The position numbers and the translations under genes are program-made. The notes below the pieces were generated by a model. That model searched no databases, was not told the origin of the DNA, and was given only the letters and a program-made list of their open reading frames with translations. 42,892 nt of DNA from an uncultured Muribaculaceae bacterium (GTDB lineage Bacteria; Bacteroidota; Bacteroidia; Bacteroidales; Muribaculaceae), in assembly GCA_910584525.1 (NCBI GenBank), contig CAJUAT010000016.1, positions 1-42,892 on the forward strand, read 5' to 3'. Positions 8,423 through 16,765 of this stretch are shown here, one piece after another. Every line of letters starts with the position of its first letter. Position 1 is the first letter of the stretch.

Positions 8423-8454
8423 CAAATATAACAACTACTTCCTATTATTGCAAA
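8423..8454 (-). promoter_or_regulatory. Promoter of the Rpn nuclease gene
   Basis: On the minus strand TTTG (8454-8451) and TATATTTG (8430-8423) are exactly 20 bp apart, a full match to the Bacteroidetes promoter consensus. The predicted start near 8417-8419 lies about 14 nt ahead of the ATG at 8404. Confidence 0.7.
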
Positions 8455-8626
8455 TCAATTTTAAGGAACGCGCCCTTAAGTTATATTTCAATATTCCCTA
8501 TACATGGAAGATTTGAACTATTCCCAAAATTAAGATATCATGACTCGGTAATTGCCGAAACATCACTTGTCAATATCCCTAAATATTGACCTGGCCAGCG
8601 AAAGTAGTTCTCTACATATTATGAAT

Positions 8627-8659
8627 TTTGTTCCAAAAAATGGCCTGTTTGTTCCAAAA
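8627..8659. repeat. Direct repeat pair upstream of the C10 protease promoter
   Basis: TTTGTTCCAAAA occurs at 8627-8638 and again at 8648-8659. The 21-bp offset is two helical turns, so both copies face the same side of the DNA. The second copy ends 23 bp before the -33 element of the rightward promoter, the position expected of an activator or repressor site. The regulator is unknown. Confidence 0.5.
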
Positions 8660-8682
8660 TTAAATATCTTTCAAAATTGCTA

Positions 8683-8713
8683 TTGTATTTTACAATTTAT
8701 ATATATATATTTG
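8683..8713 (+). promoter_or_regulatory. Candidate rightward promoter upstream of the C10 protease
   Basis: TTG at 8683-8685 and TATATTTG at 8706-8713 are 20 bp apart. The predicted start near 8718 leaves a leader of about 190 nt before the ATG at 8910. The promoter might therefore drive a leader RNA or small RNA as well as the protease. Confidence 0.5.
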
Positions 8714-8909
8714 CAGCGATTAATATCGTCCAAAATCAAGGGAAGTATTAATTTCCATAGAAATCAATCTACAGACCATACTGCAAAGGCGCGAAATCCG
8801 AAAAGCGAATAGAGTAGGATTTTTTTAATATAGAATTAGAGATATTTGCAAATTATCAAATTCGGTTAAAGTCCGACCTAAAGACACGAGAGTAATAAAC
8901 TTTAATTAA

Positions 8910-10145
8910 ATGAGTATGAATACAAGAATTACCAAAGTACTGTATCTGGCAATCGCGCTGCTACTTACAGTGATGATGCCGGCATGTACATCATTTGATA
9001 CTCCTGAATCTCAGGAGCCTCAAGAAACAACGGCCCGGGTAGATAAGGCCATTATCGGAGCCGCCGACAACTTCATGAATCTTGTCTATCCTGCGACAAG
9101 GGGAGCAAACCGGCAGGTAAAAAACGTACGACACATGCTTTCCGCTCTTACAAGAGGAAGTGCCTCGCAGGATACGCTTTTTACAGTGGTCAACTATGAG
9201 GATGAAAGCGGATTTGTTCTGATGGCGAAAACAGAAAACGGTTATGACCTCTACGCCATAGATGACAGTCACTCCATGGAGTTTACGGATACCACGTTCA
9301 ACGAGGGATTGCGTTTCTACTTGTCGCAAGCACGTGCCAATGCATTCCCCGGCACAGGAACGGATTCCACGATAGTTGCGCCTCCAATAACAAGCGAAAC
9401 ATATGAAGTTGTAAAGCATGGGCCATTCTTAAACAATTATGTATCCAACTGGAGTCAAAGGTTCCCATATAACATATTTTGTCCTGTAGCGTATAATTCC
9501 GCAACAGGGCAATATGATAACTGTCTTACAGGATGTGTTCCTTTAGCTATGGCAATGGTTATGGCTTATCATCATTGGCCTTTGACAGCTTCAAATCATG
9601 GCTTTGATTGGGTTATTATCAATGGTAATCCAAATACATTTATACCATCATATGCCAAATATGCGTATGAGGAGATTGCAACGCTCGTAACTATGTTGGG
9701 AAATTCCGATAATCTTAAAACCACATACGGACTTTATGGAAGTTCTACACCTCTTCGAAACATTGTGCCTGTCCTTAATAAATGGGGTTTCACACACAGT
9801 GGGGATTGGAATAAAAGTACAGCTGCTGATTTAGCTCGTCAAAACACACCTGCATTGATGTTTGGGGAAGAGGATTCTAACAATCTGGACGCATCTCACG
9901 TATGGGTATGCGATGGAAGAATGTATCTGAAATATAATAGTGATTCTGGTTTGGTAGATGATACGGACTATGTACCTCGAATGTATTATCATTTTGTATG
10001 GGGCTGGGGTGGTAGATCAAACGGATACTACAGGATTGGCAGCAAAACGGGAGTAGATGGAGATCCAATCACCGGCAATACAGTGGAAACACCAAACCTT
10101 TTCGTTCATCTCAAATGTCTAACAGACATCAAGCCGATAAAATAA
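8910..10145 (+). CDS. Lipoprotein C10 (streptopain-like) cysteine protease with propeptide
   Basis: This 411-residue protein has a lipoprotein-type signal (hydrophobic 10-22, likely lipidated Cys26 in MPAC). A Spi-like propeptide follows at about residues 40-150, with FTVVNYEDESGFVLMAK typical of the inhibitory prodomain, then a streptopain-fold catalytic domain. The active-site Cys209 lies in LTGCVPLAMAMVM and His330 in SHVWVCDG. The family-typical VWGWGG...NGYY follows. It is therefore made as a zymogen and probably acts at the cell surface. A second in-frame ATG is at 8916. The catalytic part (from about 9410) is clearly richer in A and T than the propeptide and than neighbouring core genes, suggesting transfer or a chimera. 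A serpin gene follows 189 bp downstream with no clear promoter or terminator between, so the two may share a transcript. Confidence 0.92.
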   Translation: MSMNTRITKVLYLAIALLLTVMMPACTSFDTPESQEPQETTARVDKAIIGAADNFMNLVYPATRGANRQVKNVRHMLSALTRGSASQDTLFTVVNYEDESGFVLMAKTENGYDLYAIDDSHSMEFTDTTFNEGLRFYLSQARANAFPGTGTDSTIVAPPITSETYEVVKHGPFLNNYVSNWSQRFPYNIFCPVAYNSATGQYDNCLTGCVPLAMAMVMAYHHWPLTASNHGFDWVIINGNPNTFIPSYAKYAYEEIATLVTMLGNSDNLKTTYGLYGSSTPLRNIVPVLNKWGFTHSGDWNKSTAADLARQNTPALMFGEEDSNNLDASHVWVCDGRMYLKYNSDSGLVDDTDYVPRMYYHFVWGWGGRSNGYYRIGSKTGVDGDPITGNTVETPNLFVHLKCLTDIKPIK

Positions 10146-10334
10146 AACACATAACAAGTGCATAATCATGTGTCGAATGTGAAATGTAATATTTGAGCAT
10201 TCTCAATGTTAGGATGAATATATCTCAAGAAATGAATACATCGTCTATGGCAAAACATGCATAAGACATTCCTCTACAAGAAACTGCATTACACACATGA
10301 TTAGCGAAAAGATAACTTAATAACGAATACGATT

Positions 10335-11561
10335 ATGAAAAAAGACAACATCGCGAAGGCATCTTTAGGGATGCTTGCCGGGCTGGCGGCATTCGCTATG
10401 CTTACCGGCTGCAAGGATGAGAATGGAGGAGGGAAGAACACTCCTTACGTGCCGATAGAACTGACGCGTTCGCAACAGGAGGTTGTGGCCACCACCAACA
10501 AGCTCGCATATTCACTGTTGGAAAAGACATGTAAAGAGGGTGAGGACAACGTGTTCGAGTCGCCGCTGAGCCTTACCACAGCCCTGGCAATGCTCGCCAA
10601 CGGTGCTCAAGGAGAAACGCAGCGTCAGCTCCTCGACGCCCTCGAGGCCGAAAATCTCGATGAACTGAACAATACCTTTTCCATCCTCTCTTCTCGTCTC
10701 CCTTCAGCCGACGGCAGAGTAAGACTCAGCATCGCCAACTCTTTATGGGTCGGCAATAACTACCCCATCCTCCCCGAATATCAACAGATTCTGAAGGATT
10801 ATTATAATGCCGAGGCCTTCAACATAAAGCTGGGTTCCAAGAATGCTTTGGACAAGATCAACCAATGGTGTTCGGATAAAACTGAGGGGCTCATCAACCC
10901 CTTCCTCGAGTTTCCGCCGGAATGGCCCGTCAATCTCGTGAACGCGGTATATTTCAAGGGTCAGTGGACCAATATGTTCAAGGACCATGACACAAGACTT
11001 TTCACATGCGCATCGGGCAGAAAGAAGCGTATGGAGATGATGCGTCAGGAATATGAAACGCTGTCGCGCAGCTTCGACAAATGGTCGGAGACAGCTCGTC
11101 TTCCCTACGGCAATGGAGCTTTCTACATGGAGATATCATTGCCGAATGAGGGTATTACCCCCGAGGGGCTTTTAGCAATCCGGGCATCGGGACAGACCGA
11201 CCCTGAGGCCCAGGACATCATCGACAGCAACATAACCGTCACCATGCCCAAATTCAAGATTGAAACCGAAGTCGACTTTGTTGGTGCCTTAAAGGCATTG
11301 GGAGTAACTGACGCCTTCGATGATAGCCGCGCTGACTTCTCACGTATCGCCACACGCCCCTTGTACTTCAACACAGTATTACAAAAGTCTTATGTGATTG
11401 TCAATGAAGAGGGTACTGAGGCCGTGTCTGCAACATATGTCGGTGGACTCACCTGCCCCGGTCCCGGCGACCCGTTTACCGTTGACCGTCCTTTCATCTT
11501 CTCAATCAGGGAGAAAAGTTCCGGTGCTATTCTTTTCTTAGGCATCGTACGAACGCTCTGA
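10335..11561 (+). CDS. Lipoprotein serpin (protease inhibitor)
   Basis: Serpins trap proteases by a large conformational change after cleavage of an exposed loop. This 408-residue protein has a clear lipoprotein signal (LTGC, Cys26) and the serpin core, including NLVNAVYFKGQWTNMF. The hinge EEGTEAVSAT (358-367) has small residues at P12-P9, the signature of an inhibitory rather than a storage serpin, and the C-terminal strand has DRPFIFSIREKSSGAILFLG. Counting from Gly360 as P15, as in alpha-1-antitrypsin, places P1 at Cys374 with Pro375 at P1', inside GGLTCPGPGDP. That loop is unusual and does not predict a trypsin- or elastase-like target. It follows the C10 protease gene and ends at a strong terminator. 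Lipid anchoring and the neighbour suggest it guards the cell surface against a host protease or its own. Confidence 0.93.
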   Translation: MKKDNIAKASLGMLAGLAAFAMLTGCKDENGGGKNTPYVPIELTRSQQEVVATTNKLAYSLLEKTCKEGEDNVFESPLSLTTALAMLANGAQGETQRQLLDALEAENLDELNNTFSILSSRLPSADGRVRLSIANSLWVGNNYPILPEYQQILKDYYNAEAFNIKLGSKNALDKINQWCSDKTEGLINPFLEFPPEWPVNLVNAVYFKGQWTNMFKDHDTRLFTCASGRKKRMEMMRQEYETLSRSFDKWSETARLPYGNGAFYMEISLPNEGITPEGLLAIRASGQTDPEAQDIIDSNITVTMPKFKIETEVDFVGALKALGVTDAFDDSRADFSRIATRPLYFNTVLQKSYVIVNEEGTEAVSATYVGGLTCPGPGDPFTVDRPFIFSIREKSSGAILFLGIVRTL

Positions 11562-11604
11562 GATAAATAATTTCGACAGCAAACATATTCAGCAATTTCT
11601 TATC

Positions 11605-11645
11605 GTCTCGGCAGGCTTCACACAGGCCTGCCGAGACTTTTTCTT
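11605..11645 (+). terminator. Intrinsic terminator after the serpin gene
   Basis: A perfect 12-bp GC-rich stem (11605-11616 with 11626-11637) closes a 9-nt loop and is followed by TTTTTTCTT. It cleanly separates the protease/serpin unit from the dcw cluster. Confidence 0.92.
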
Positions 11646-11719
11646 AGAGCGGGTTCCATTAGAGATAGAGTTCATTTAATCCCTGTTGATAACTTTTTTG
11701 AAAGATTTGCAGTTTGGAG

Positions 11720-11752
11720 TTGTAAATAGTTTACAAAAAATAACTAACTTTA
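11720..11752 (+). promoter_or_regulatory. Candidate promoter of the dcw cluster
   Basis: TTG (11720-11722) and TAACTTTA (11745-11752) are 22 bp apart, an imperfect match to the Bacteroidetes consensus (last base A, slightly long spacing). Transcription would start near 11757, about 50 nt before rsmH. The leader contains a small possible hairpin (AAAGGA near 11760 with TCCTTT near 11784). No MraZ-type repeats are seen. Confidence 0.4.
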
Positions 11753-11805
11753 CAGTCCGAAAGGAAGCACACTGAATATCGGTCCTTTCCGTTCAAAGAG
11801 CACCA

Positions 11806-12723
11806 ATGGCAACAGAGACTTACCACACGCCGGCATTGCTGGCCGAGACCCTTGACTTATTACATCTGAACCCGTCGGGGGTATATGTAGACGCCACCTT
11901 CGGGGGTGGAGGCCATTCACGTGCCATTCTGGAAAGACTCGGGCCCGAAGGCCGTCTCTTCGGCTTCGACCGCGACATCGACGCTCTGGCCAATGTGCCC
12001 GATGACCCTCGGTTTACATTTGTACATTCCGACTACCGCTTCATACCCAACTTCCTGCAATACCACGGCGTAGAGCGAGTGGACGGCATCCTTGCCGACC
12101 TGGGTGTCTCCTTCCATCATTTCGACAGCGGCGAACGGGGTTTCTCATTCCGCGAGGATGCCCCTCTCGACATGCGCATGAACCGTAGGGGAGGACGCAG
12201 CGCCGCCGACATCGTGGCCGACAGCAGCGCCGAAGAGCTAACCCGCATCTTCCGCACATACAGCGACCTCAAGAAACCGGGTCTCATTGCCGCAGCCATT
12301 GTCAAAGCACGCTCCCTGAAACCCGTGGACACCACGTTCCGCCTGGCCGAGGCCATAACGCCGGTGCTGAATCCCAAAAGTCTCAAAAAAGACCTCGCGC
12401 AAGCCTTCCAGGCACTCAGAATTGAAACCAACAACGAACTGCGCTCGTTAAGCGACCTACTGACTAACTCCCTCTCGATACTGAAACCGGAGGGACGGCT
12501 CGCAATCATCACTTACCACAGCATCGAAGACCGCATGGTGAAGAATTTCATGCGCTCCGGAAACATCGAAGGGGAGGTGCGACAGGACATCTACGGCCGC
12601 ATCCTGACCCCCTGGACTCTGATAACGCGCTCGCCCGTAACACCCTCCCCCGAGGAAGTGGAACGAAATCCACGCTCCCGCAGCGCTAAACTGCGTGTGG
12701 CAGAATTGTCTATGACTGAATAA
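11806..12723 (+). CDS. rsmH: 16S rRNA (cytosine-1402-N4)-methyltransferase RsmH (MraW)
   Basis: RsmH methylates N4 of C1402 in the 16S rRNA decoding centre using S-adenosylmethionine. The 305-residue protein begins with the family-typical YHTPALLAETLDLL. It has the SAM-binding motif VDATFGGGGHSRAILE (about 27-42), then LADLGVSFHHFD, ERGFSFREDAPLDMRM and the C-terminal AIITYHSIEDRMVKNF. Length is normal. It is the first gene of the dcw cluster here. The usual leading gene, mraZ, is absent: upstream is only a 160-bp spacer and then the serpin terminator. The ftsL-like gene starts 3 nt after its stop. Confidence 0.98.
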   Translation: MATETYHTPALLAETLDLLHLNPSGVYVDATFGGGGHSRAILERLGPEGRLFGFDRDIDALANVPDDPRFTFVHSDYRFIPNFLQYHGVERVDGILADLGVSFHHFDSGERGFSFREDAPLDMRMNRRGGRSAADIVADSSAEELTRIFRTYSDLKKPGLIAAAIVKARSLKPVDTTFRLAEAITPVLNPKSLKKDLAQAFQALRIETNNELRSLSDLLTNSLSILKPEGRLAIITYHSIEDRMVKNFMRSGNIEGEVRQDIYGRILTPWTLITRSPVTPSPEEVERNPRSRSAKLRVAELSMTE

Positions 12724-12726
12724 ACT

Positions 12727-13095
12727 ATGGCAACCGACAGCGACAATAAAAAAAAGAAAGAAAAGAAACAGCGCAAGACGCCCGGCTGGGTGGCTGAACT
12801 CCGCTACGGCCAGTCGATAAGCCTCGAGTTCTTCAAGACCAACGCATGGCTAATTCTTGTGATGGTGGTGATTGTTGTGGCCCTGATGGGCCTGCGATAC
12901 AAGACAAAGACCAAGATGGCCCAGATCAAGAAGCTCAACGTAGAGCTGCAACGCGCCGAAAGCCATATGCTCGACGAAAAATCGAAGTACATGTCGCTCA
13001 TACGCGAAACCGAGATGAACAAGATGGTCAACGAACACGGGCTTAATCTGCAGTTCCAGGAACAACCTCCTTACCATCTTTCCAAAACCGAATAG
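12727..13095 (+). CDS. ftsL: FtsL-like divisome protein
   Basis: This 122-residue protein has the FtsL layout. It starts with a short basic cytoplasmic N-terminus (a run of Lys at 8-17), followed by one membrane helix (about 41-57). A periplasmic coiled-coil region follows (about 62-100), with heptad-like Leu, Met and Ile. FtsL/FtsB/FtsQ form the bridge that activates FtsWI at the septum. Sequence similarity in this family is low, so the assignment rests on size, topology and its place between rsmH and ftsI. It fits the Bacteroidetes FtsL-like family. Confidence 0.88.
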   Translation: MATDSDNKKKKEKKQRKTPGWVAELRYGQSISLEFFKTNAWLILVMVVIVVALMGLRYKTKTKMAQIKKLNVELQRAESHMLDEKSKYMSLIRETEMNKMVNEHGLNLQFQEQPPYHLSKTE

Positions 13096-13098
13096 GCC

Positions 13099-15216
13099 GT
13101 GAAACAAAACAACAAAAAGAACATTCTGGTACGCTATGCCGTGGTAGTGATGGTGTTCATCCTATTCGGCATAGGGATAGTATTCAAGCTTTTCAGCACC
13201 ACTGTTGTCGAGGCGAGCGACTGGAACGCCCGCTCGAAGGCTGAGATGTCGCGCATCGATACCATCAAGCCTGAACGCGGCAACCTGCTCTCCGACAACG
13301 GCAGCATCCTGGCCTGCAATCTAAAGGCCTACGACATAATGCTCGACCTGCGGCACAAGAAAGTGACCGACCTGCCCTCCATACAGCAGGACAGCATCGA
13401 CATGCTCGCCGACTCTCTCGACAAGTATTACCCACGGCGCAAAGACCTTAACGTACATCCCGACACATTCGCCAAATACTCATGGCACGCTCGCCTCAAC
13501 AGGGAGTTCAAGAAAGACCCCGACCGACGTACGCGGGCGCTGCGTCTGGTGCAGAAAGGCTCGCAGGACGACTATGAAAGGGTAAAACATTTCCCCTTTT
13601 TAGCTCAATTTTTGAAAAGCCGGCGCACCCCCCTCTACAAGACCTCGCGCGACAAACGCATCTATCCCTACGGCCGCATGGCCTACCGCAGCATCGGCCG
13701 CGTGCATGAGATAGAGAGCACCGGGCAGATCCACGGTTATTCCGGGCTGGAGAAAGACCTCGATTCGCTCCTCTATGGCAAGCCGGGCCTCGCCAAACGG
13801 GTGGCTCTGACGAAAGGGATAGGCAACTGGGTGACAACGCCTCCGCAGCGCGGATACGACATAATCACCACCATCAACATAGATCTCCAGGACATGCTCG
13901 AGGAAGAGCTGCTGAAAATCTGCGAGGAGTCGCACGCTCTGTGGGGCACGGCCATACTTATGGAGGTGCAGACGGGTGAAATCAAGGCCATCTCCAACAT
14001 GGAGCTCCTTGACAACGGCACTTACGGAGAAGCGCTCAACAGGGCGGTGCTCCCCTTCGAGCCTGGGTCGGTGATGAAACCCATCTCGCTGATGGTGGCC
14101 TTCGAAGACGGACTGGTAAAGAACGTCGGCGACCTTGTGGACTGTTCGCCATTCATGCGAACCAGCGACCCGCATGGCTCTGGCATGAAGAACATGAAGC
14201 AGGTGATAGAGCAGAGCTCCAACACGGGCATAGCGCGCGTAATTTTCCGCGGATACTCGCAGAACCCCGAGAAGTGGTATGACCGCCTGGCCGGTCTCGG
14301 CTTCTTCGAGCCTATGCATTCGGGCATCGCCGGCGAATGCACCCCGCGCATACGCCGCCTCGTCGACAAGGACAGCCGCGGCAACAACATAACCATGACG
14401 GCGCGTCACCTCGACCTTGCCCGTCAGGCCTACGGCTACAACACCGAGCTCCCTCCCCTGTTCACTCTGTCGGTATACAATGCCATAGCCAACGACGGCA
14501 AGTACGTGCGGCCTCATCTGGTGAAAGGCCTCATCGACGAGAACGGCCGCGACTCCATACTTCCCATACAGTACATACGCCCCACGATATGCTCCGAGGA
14601 GACAGCCCGCAAGGTACGGGAATGCATCCGCGAGGTGGTATGGGGCGAACATGGCACGGCACGGATGGTACGCGACGACAGGGTAGAGGTGGTCGGCAAG
14701 ACAGGTACGGCATATCCCGTGGAGAAGGGCGTCTACAACCATGCGCAGCGCCGTTACGCCTTCGCCGGGTTCTTCCCCTACTCCAACCCCAAATACAGCT
14801 GCATGGCCCTGATTCTCGCCCCTGCCGGAACCTCCGCCAACCGCACCTCCGGACAGGTGGTCAAGAACATGGCCGTCAAGATGTACAGCCGAGGCCTCCT
14901 CGACAATTCCTCCGACTACAAGGAGGAGCGCAAAGAGAGCAAGCCGGTGGTTTCAGCCTCTTCCACCGACAATGTCCACCGGGTAATGACCACTGTCGGC
15001 GCATCGTCGGTACGCCGTCTGAAGGCGCAGCAGGTGACAGGCGCCAACGTGATGCCCGACCTCGCGGGATACGACGCCCCCTCGGCTGTCAGAATACTCG
15101 AATCGCGGGGTATCAACGCCCGCATTTCCGGCTCCGGTTACGTCTACGCCCAATCGATACCCCCTGGCTCCGCTATACGGCGTGGCCAGACCGTAAACCT
15201 CAAGTTAAGAATTTAA
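13099..15216 (+). CDS. ftsI: Septal peptidoglycan transpeptidase FtsI (PBP3/PBP2x-like) with PASTA domain
   Basis: This is the class B penicillin-binding protein that crosslinks septal peptidoglycan. The 705-residue protein starts with GTG three bases after the ftsL stop. It has one N-terminal membrane helix (about 11-31), the dimerisation domain (including IKPERGNLLSDNG) and the transpeptidase domain, with SVMK at Ser324-Lys327, SSN at 373-375 and KTG at 534-536. The C-terminal 60-70 residues (VMPDLAGYDAPSAVRILESR) form one PASTA domain, as in Gram-positive PBP2x and many Bacteroidetes FtsI. All catalytic residues are present. It works with FtsW, encoded later in the same run. Confidence 0.97.
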   Translation: MKQNNKKNILVRYAVVVMVFILFGIGIVFKLFSTTVVEASDWNARSKAEMSRIDTIKPERGNLLSDNGSILACNLKAYDIMLDLRHKKVTDLPSIQQDSIDMLADSLDKYYPRRKDLNVHPDTFAKYSWHARLNREFKKDPDRRTRALRLVQKGSQDDYERVKHFPFLAQFLKSRRTPLYKTSRDKRIYPYGRMAYRSIGRVHEIESTGQIHGYSGLEKDLDSLLYGKPGLAKRVALTKGIGNWVTTPPQRGYDIITTINIDLQDMLEEELLKICEESHALWGTAILMEVQTGEIKAISNMELLDNGTYGEALNRAVLPFEPGSVMKPISLMVAFEDGLVKNVGDLVDCSPFMRTSDPHGSGMKNMKQVIEQSSNTGIARVIFRGYSQNPEKWYDRLAGLGFFEPMHSGIAGECTPRIRRLVDKDSRGNNITMTARHLDLARQAYGYNTELPPLFTLSVYNAIANDGKYVRPHLVKGLIDENGRDSILPIQYIRPTICSEETARKVRECIREVVWGEHGTARMVRDDRVEVVGKTGTAYPVEKGVYNHAQRRYAFAGFFPYSNPKYSCMALILAPAGTSANRTSGQVVKNMAVKMYSRGLLDNSSDYKEERKESKPVVSASSTDNVHRVMTTVGASSVRRLKAQQVTGANVMPDLAGYDAPSAVRILESRGINARISGSGYVYAQSIPPGSAIRRGQTVNLKLRI

Positions 15217-15246
15217 GTTAAGACCCCAAGATAAAATAGCATAGTC

Positions 15247-16716
15247 ATGACAATGAAGCTGTCACGCCTCCTGGAGGATATAAAGCCTCTGGAAACGATA
15301 GGCGATACGGATAGAAATATAGTAAGTCTGCAGAGCGATTCCCGGCGCGTGGAGAAAGACGGGATGTTCGTGGCCGTACGCGGAGTGACCACCGACGGCC
15401 ATAAATATATACCCATGGTGGCCTCGGCGCATGTCGGGGCTATCGTGTGCGAGGAATTTCCGGCACAGCTCCTCAACGGCATCACCTACATACGCGTATC
15501 CGACTCTGCCGAGGCACTGGGCAAGCTGGCGTCGGCATGGTACGGCCACCCGTCGTCGAAGCTGAAGCTCGTCGGTGTCACGGGCACCAACGGCAAGACC
15601 ACCACCGCCACCCTCCTCTATGAGATGGCGCGCCTCGAAGGATACAAGGCCGGCCTGCTCTCCACAGTCTGCAACTACGTGGACGGCCGAGCAATACCCA
15701 CCACACACACCACGCCCGACCCGCTGACCCTCAATGAGTTGCTGGCAGAGATGGTGGAGGCCGGCTGCGACTACGCATTCATGGAAGTGTCGAGCCACGC
15801 CGCACAACAGAAACGAATCGCCGGCCTCAAATTCAAGGGCGGCGTATTCTCCAACCTCACCCGCGACCATCTCGACTACCACGGCAGCGTCGAGAATTAC
15901 CGCAATGCCAAGAAGATGTTCTTCGACGGTCTTGACGCCGATGCTTTCGCGCTGGTGAACGCCGACGACAAGTCGGGGCTCTATATGACACAGAACACGA
16001 AGGCCAAGGTCTACACCTACTCTCTGCGCAGCCAGGCCGACTTCCACACACGTATTCTGGAGACACGTCTCGACGGCACTCTGCTGTCGTTCAACGGCCA
16101 TGACGTGGAGGTGGCCTTCACAGGCCGTTTCAACGCCTACAACCTTACAGCCGTATATGGCGCCTCCATACTTACAGGTTTTCCCGAGGATGAAGTGCTC
16201 GTGAACATGAGCAAACTCGTGCCGGTAGCAGGGCGTTTCCAGACGTTCCGCAGCCAGTCGGGAGTGACCGCAATCGTTGACTACGCCCATACCCCCGACG
16301 CTCTCATCAATGTCCTCGACACCATCCGTGAGATAGTAGGAGCTGGCGGCAAGATCATCACCGTTGTGGGGGCCGGCGGCAACCGCGACCATGGCAAGCG
16401 GCCCATGATGGCCCGCGAGGCGGCATGCCGCTCCGACAGACTCATCCTCACCAGCGACAACCCCCGCGACGAAAATCCCGACGACATAATCAACGACATG
16501 CGCCAGGGCCTGTCGGCCCCGGAAATGGGCCGCACCCTCTGCATAACAGACCGTCGCCAGGCTATACGCACCGCCATACAGACCGCCGAACCAGGAAACG
16601 TAATCCTGATAGCCGGCAAAGGCCATGAACCATACCAGGAAGTTAAAGGCGTCCGTCACCATTTCGACGACCGCGAGGAGGTGATGGCCGCTTTCAAGGA
16701 GTCGGAAAATGTATGA
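15247..16716 (+). CDS. murE: UDP-MurNAc-tripeptide synthetase MurE (meso-diaminopimelate adding)
   Basis: MurE adds the third stem-peptide residue to UDP-MurNAc-L-Ala-D-Glu in the cytoplasm. The 489-residue protein has the Mur ligase ATP site GVTGTNGKTTTATLL (Lys117), THTTPDPLTLNELLAEM, EVSSHA and NLTRDHLDYHG. The specificity motif DNPRDE at Asp404-Arg407 is the known signature for meso-diaminopimelate rather than lysine. This agrees with dapB further along the window. A second ATG at 15253 could also serve as start. Confidence 0.97.
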   Translation: MTMKLSRLLEDIKPLETIGDTDRNIVSLQSDSRRVEKDGMFVAVRGVTTDGHKYIPMVASAHVGAIVCEEFPAQLLNGITYIRVSDSAEALGKLASAWYGHPSSKLKLVGVTGTNGKTTTATLLYEMARLEGYKAGLLSTVCNYVDGRAIPTTHTTPDPLTLNELLAEMVEAGCDYAFMEVSSHAAQQKRIAGLKFKGGVFSNLTRDHLDYHGSVENYRNAKKMFFDGLDADAFALVNADDKSGLYMTQNTKAKVYTYSLRSQADFHTRILETRLDGTLLSFNGHDVEVAFTGRFNAYNLTAVYGASILTGFPEDEVLVNMSKLVPVAGRFQTFRSQSGVTAIVDYAHTPDALINVLDTIREIVGAGGKIITVVGAGGNRDHGKRPMMAREAACRSDRLILTSDNPRDENPDDIINDMRQGLSAPEMGRTLCITDRRQAIRTAIQTAEPGNVILIAGKGHEPYQEVKGVRHHFDDREEVMAAFKESENV

Positions 16717-16765
16717 CCGCTGATTCCTAAAACAACACGTCTGACAATAAATAACACGTCTGGCA

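Larger units (their letters stand above)
8405..8909. other. AT-rich 505-bp intergenic region between divergent genes
   Basis: This spacer separates the leftward Rpn nuclease gene from the rightward C10 protease gene. It holds one promoter facing each way and a pair of direct repeats. A weak hairpin before a T-run (AAATCC 8794-8799, GGATTT 8817-8822, then TTTT) might end a short transcript. A reading frame at 8552-8812 is judged not to be a gene. The protease start lies about 190 nt beyond the rightward promoter, so the leader is unusually long or another promoter is used. Confidence 0.6.

Noticed and set aside
8552..8812. An 86-codon frame in the AT-rich spacer
   Set aside because: It has no recognisable domain, no sensible start context, and runs over the operator-like repeats and the promoter.
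15262..16662. A 466-codon open frame on the minus strand, opposite murE
   Set aside because: It is antisense to the firmly identified murE; its translation has no family features and results from the high-GC codon pattern.
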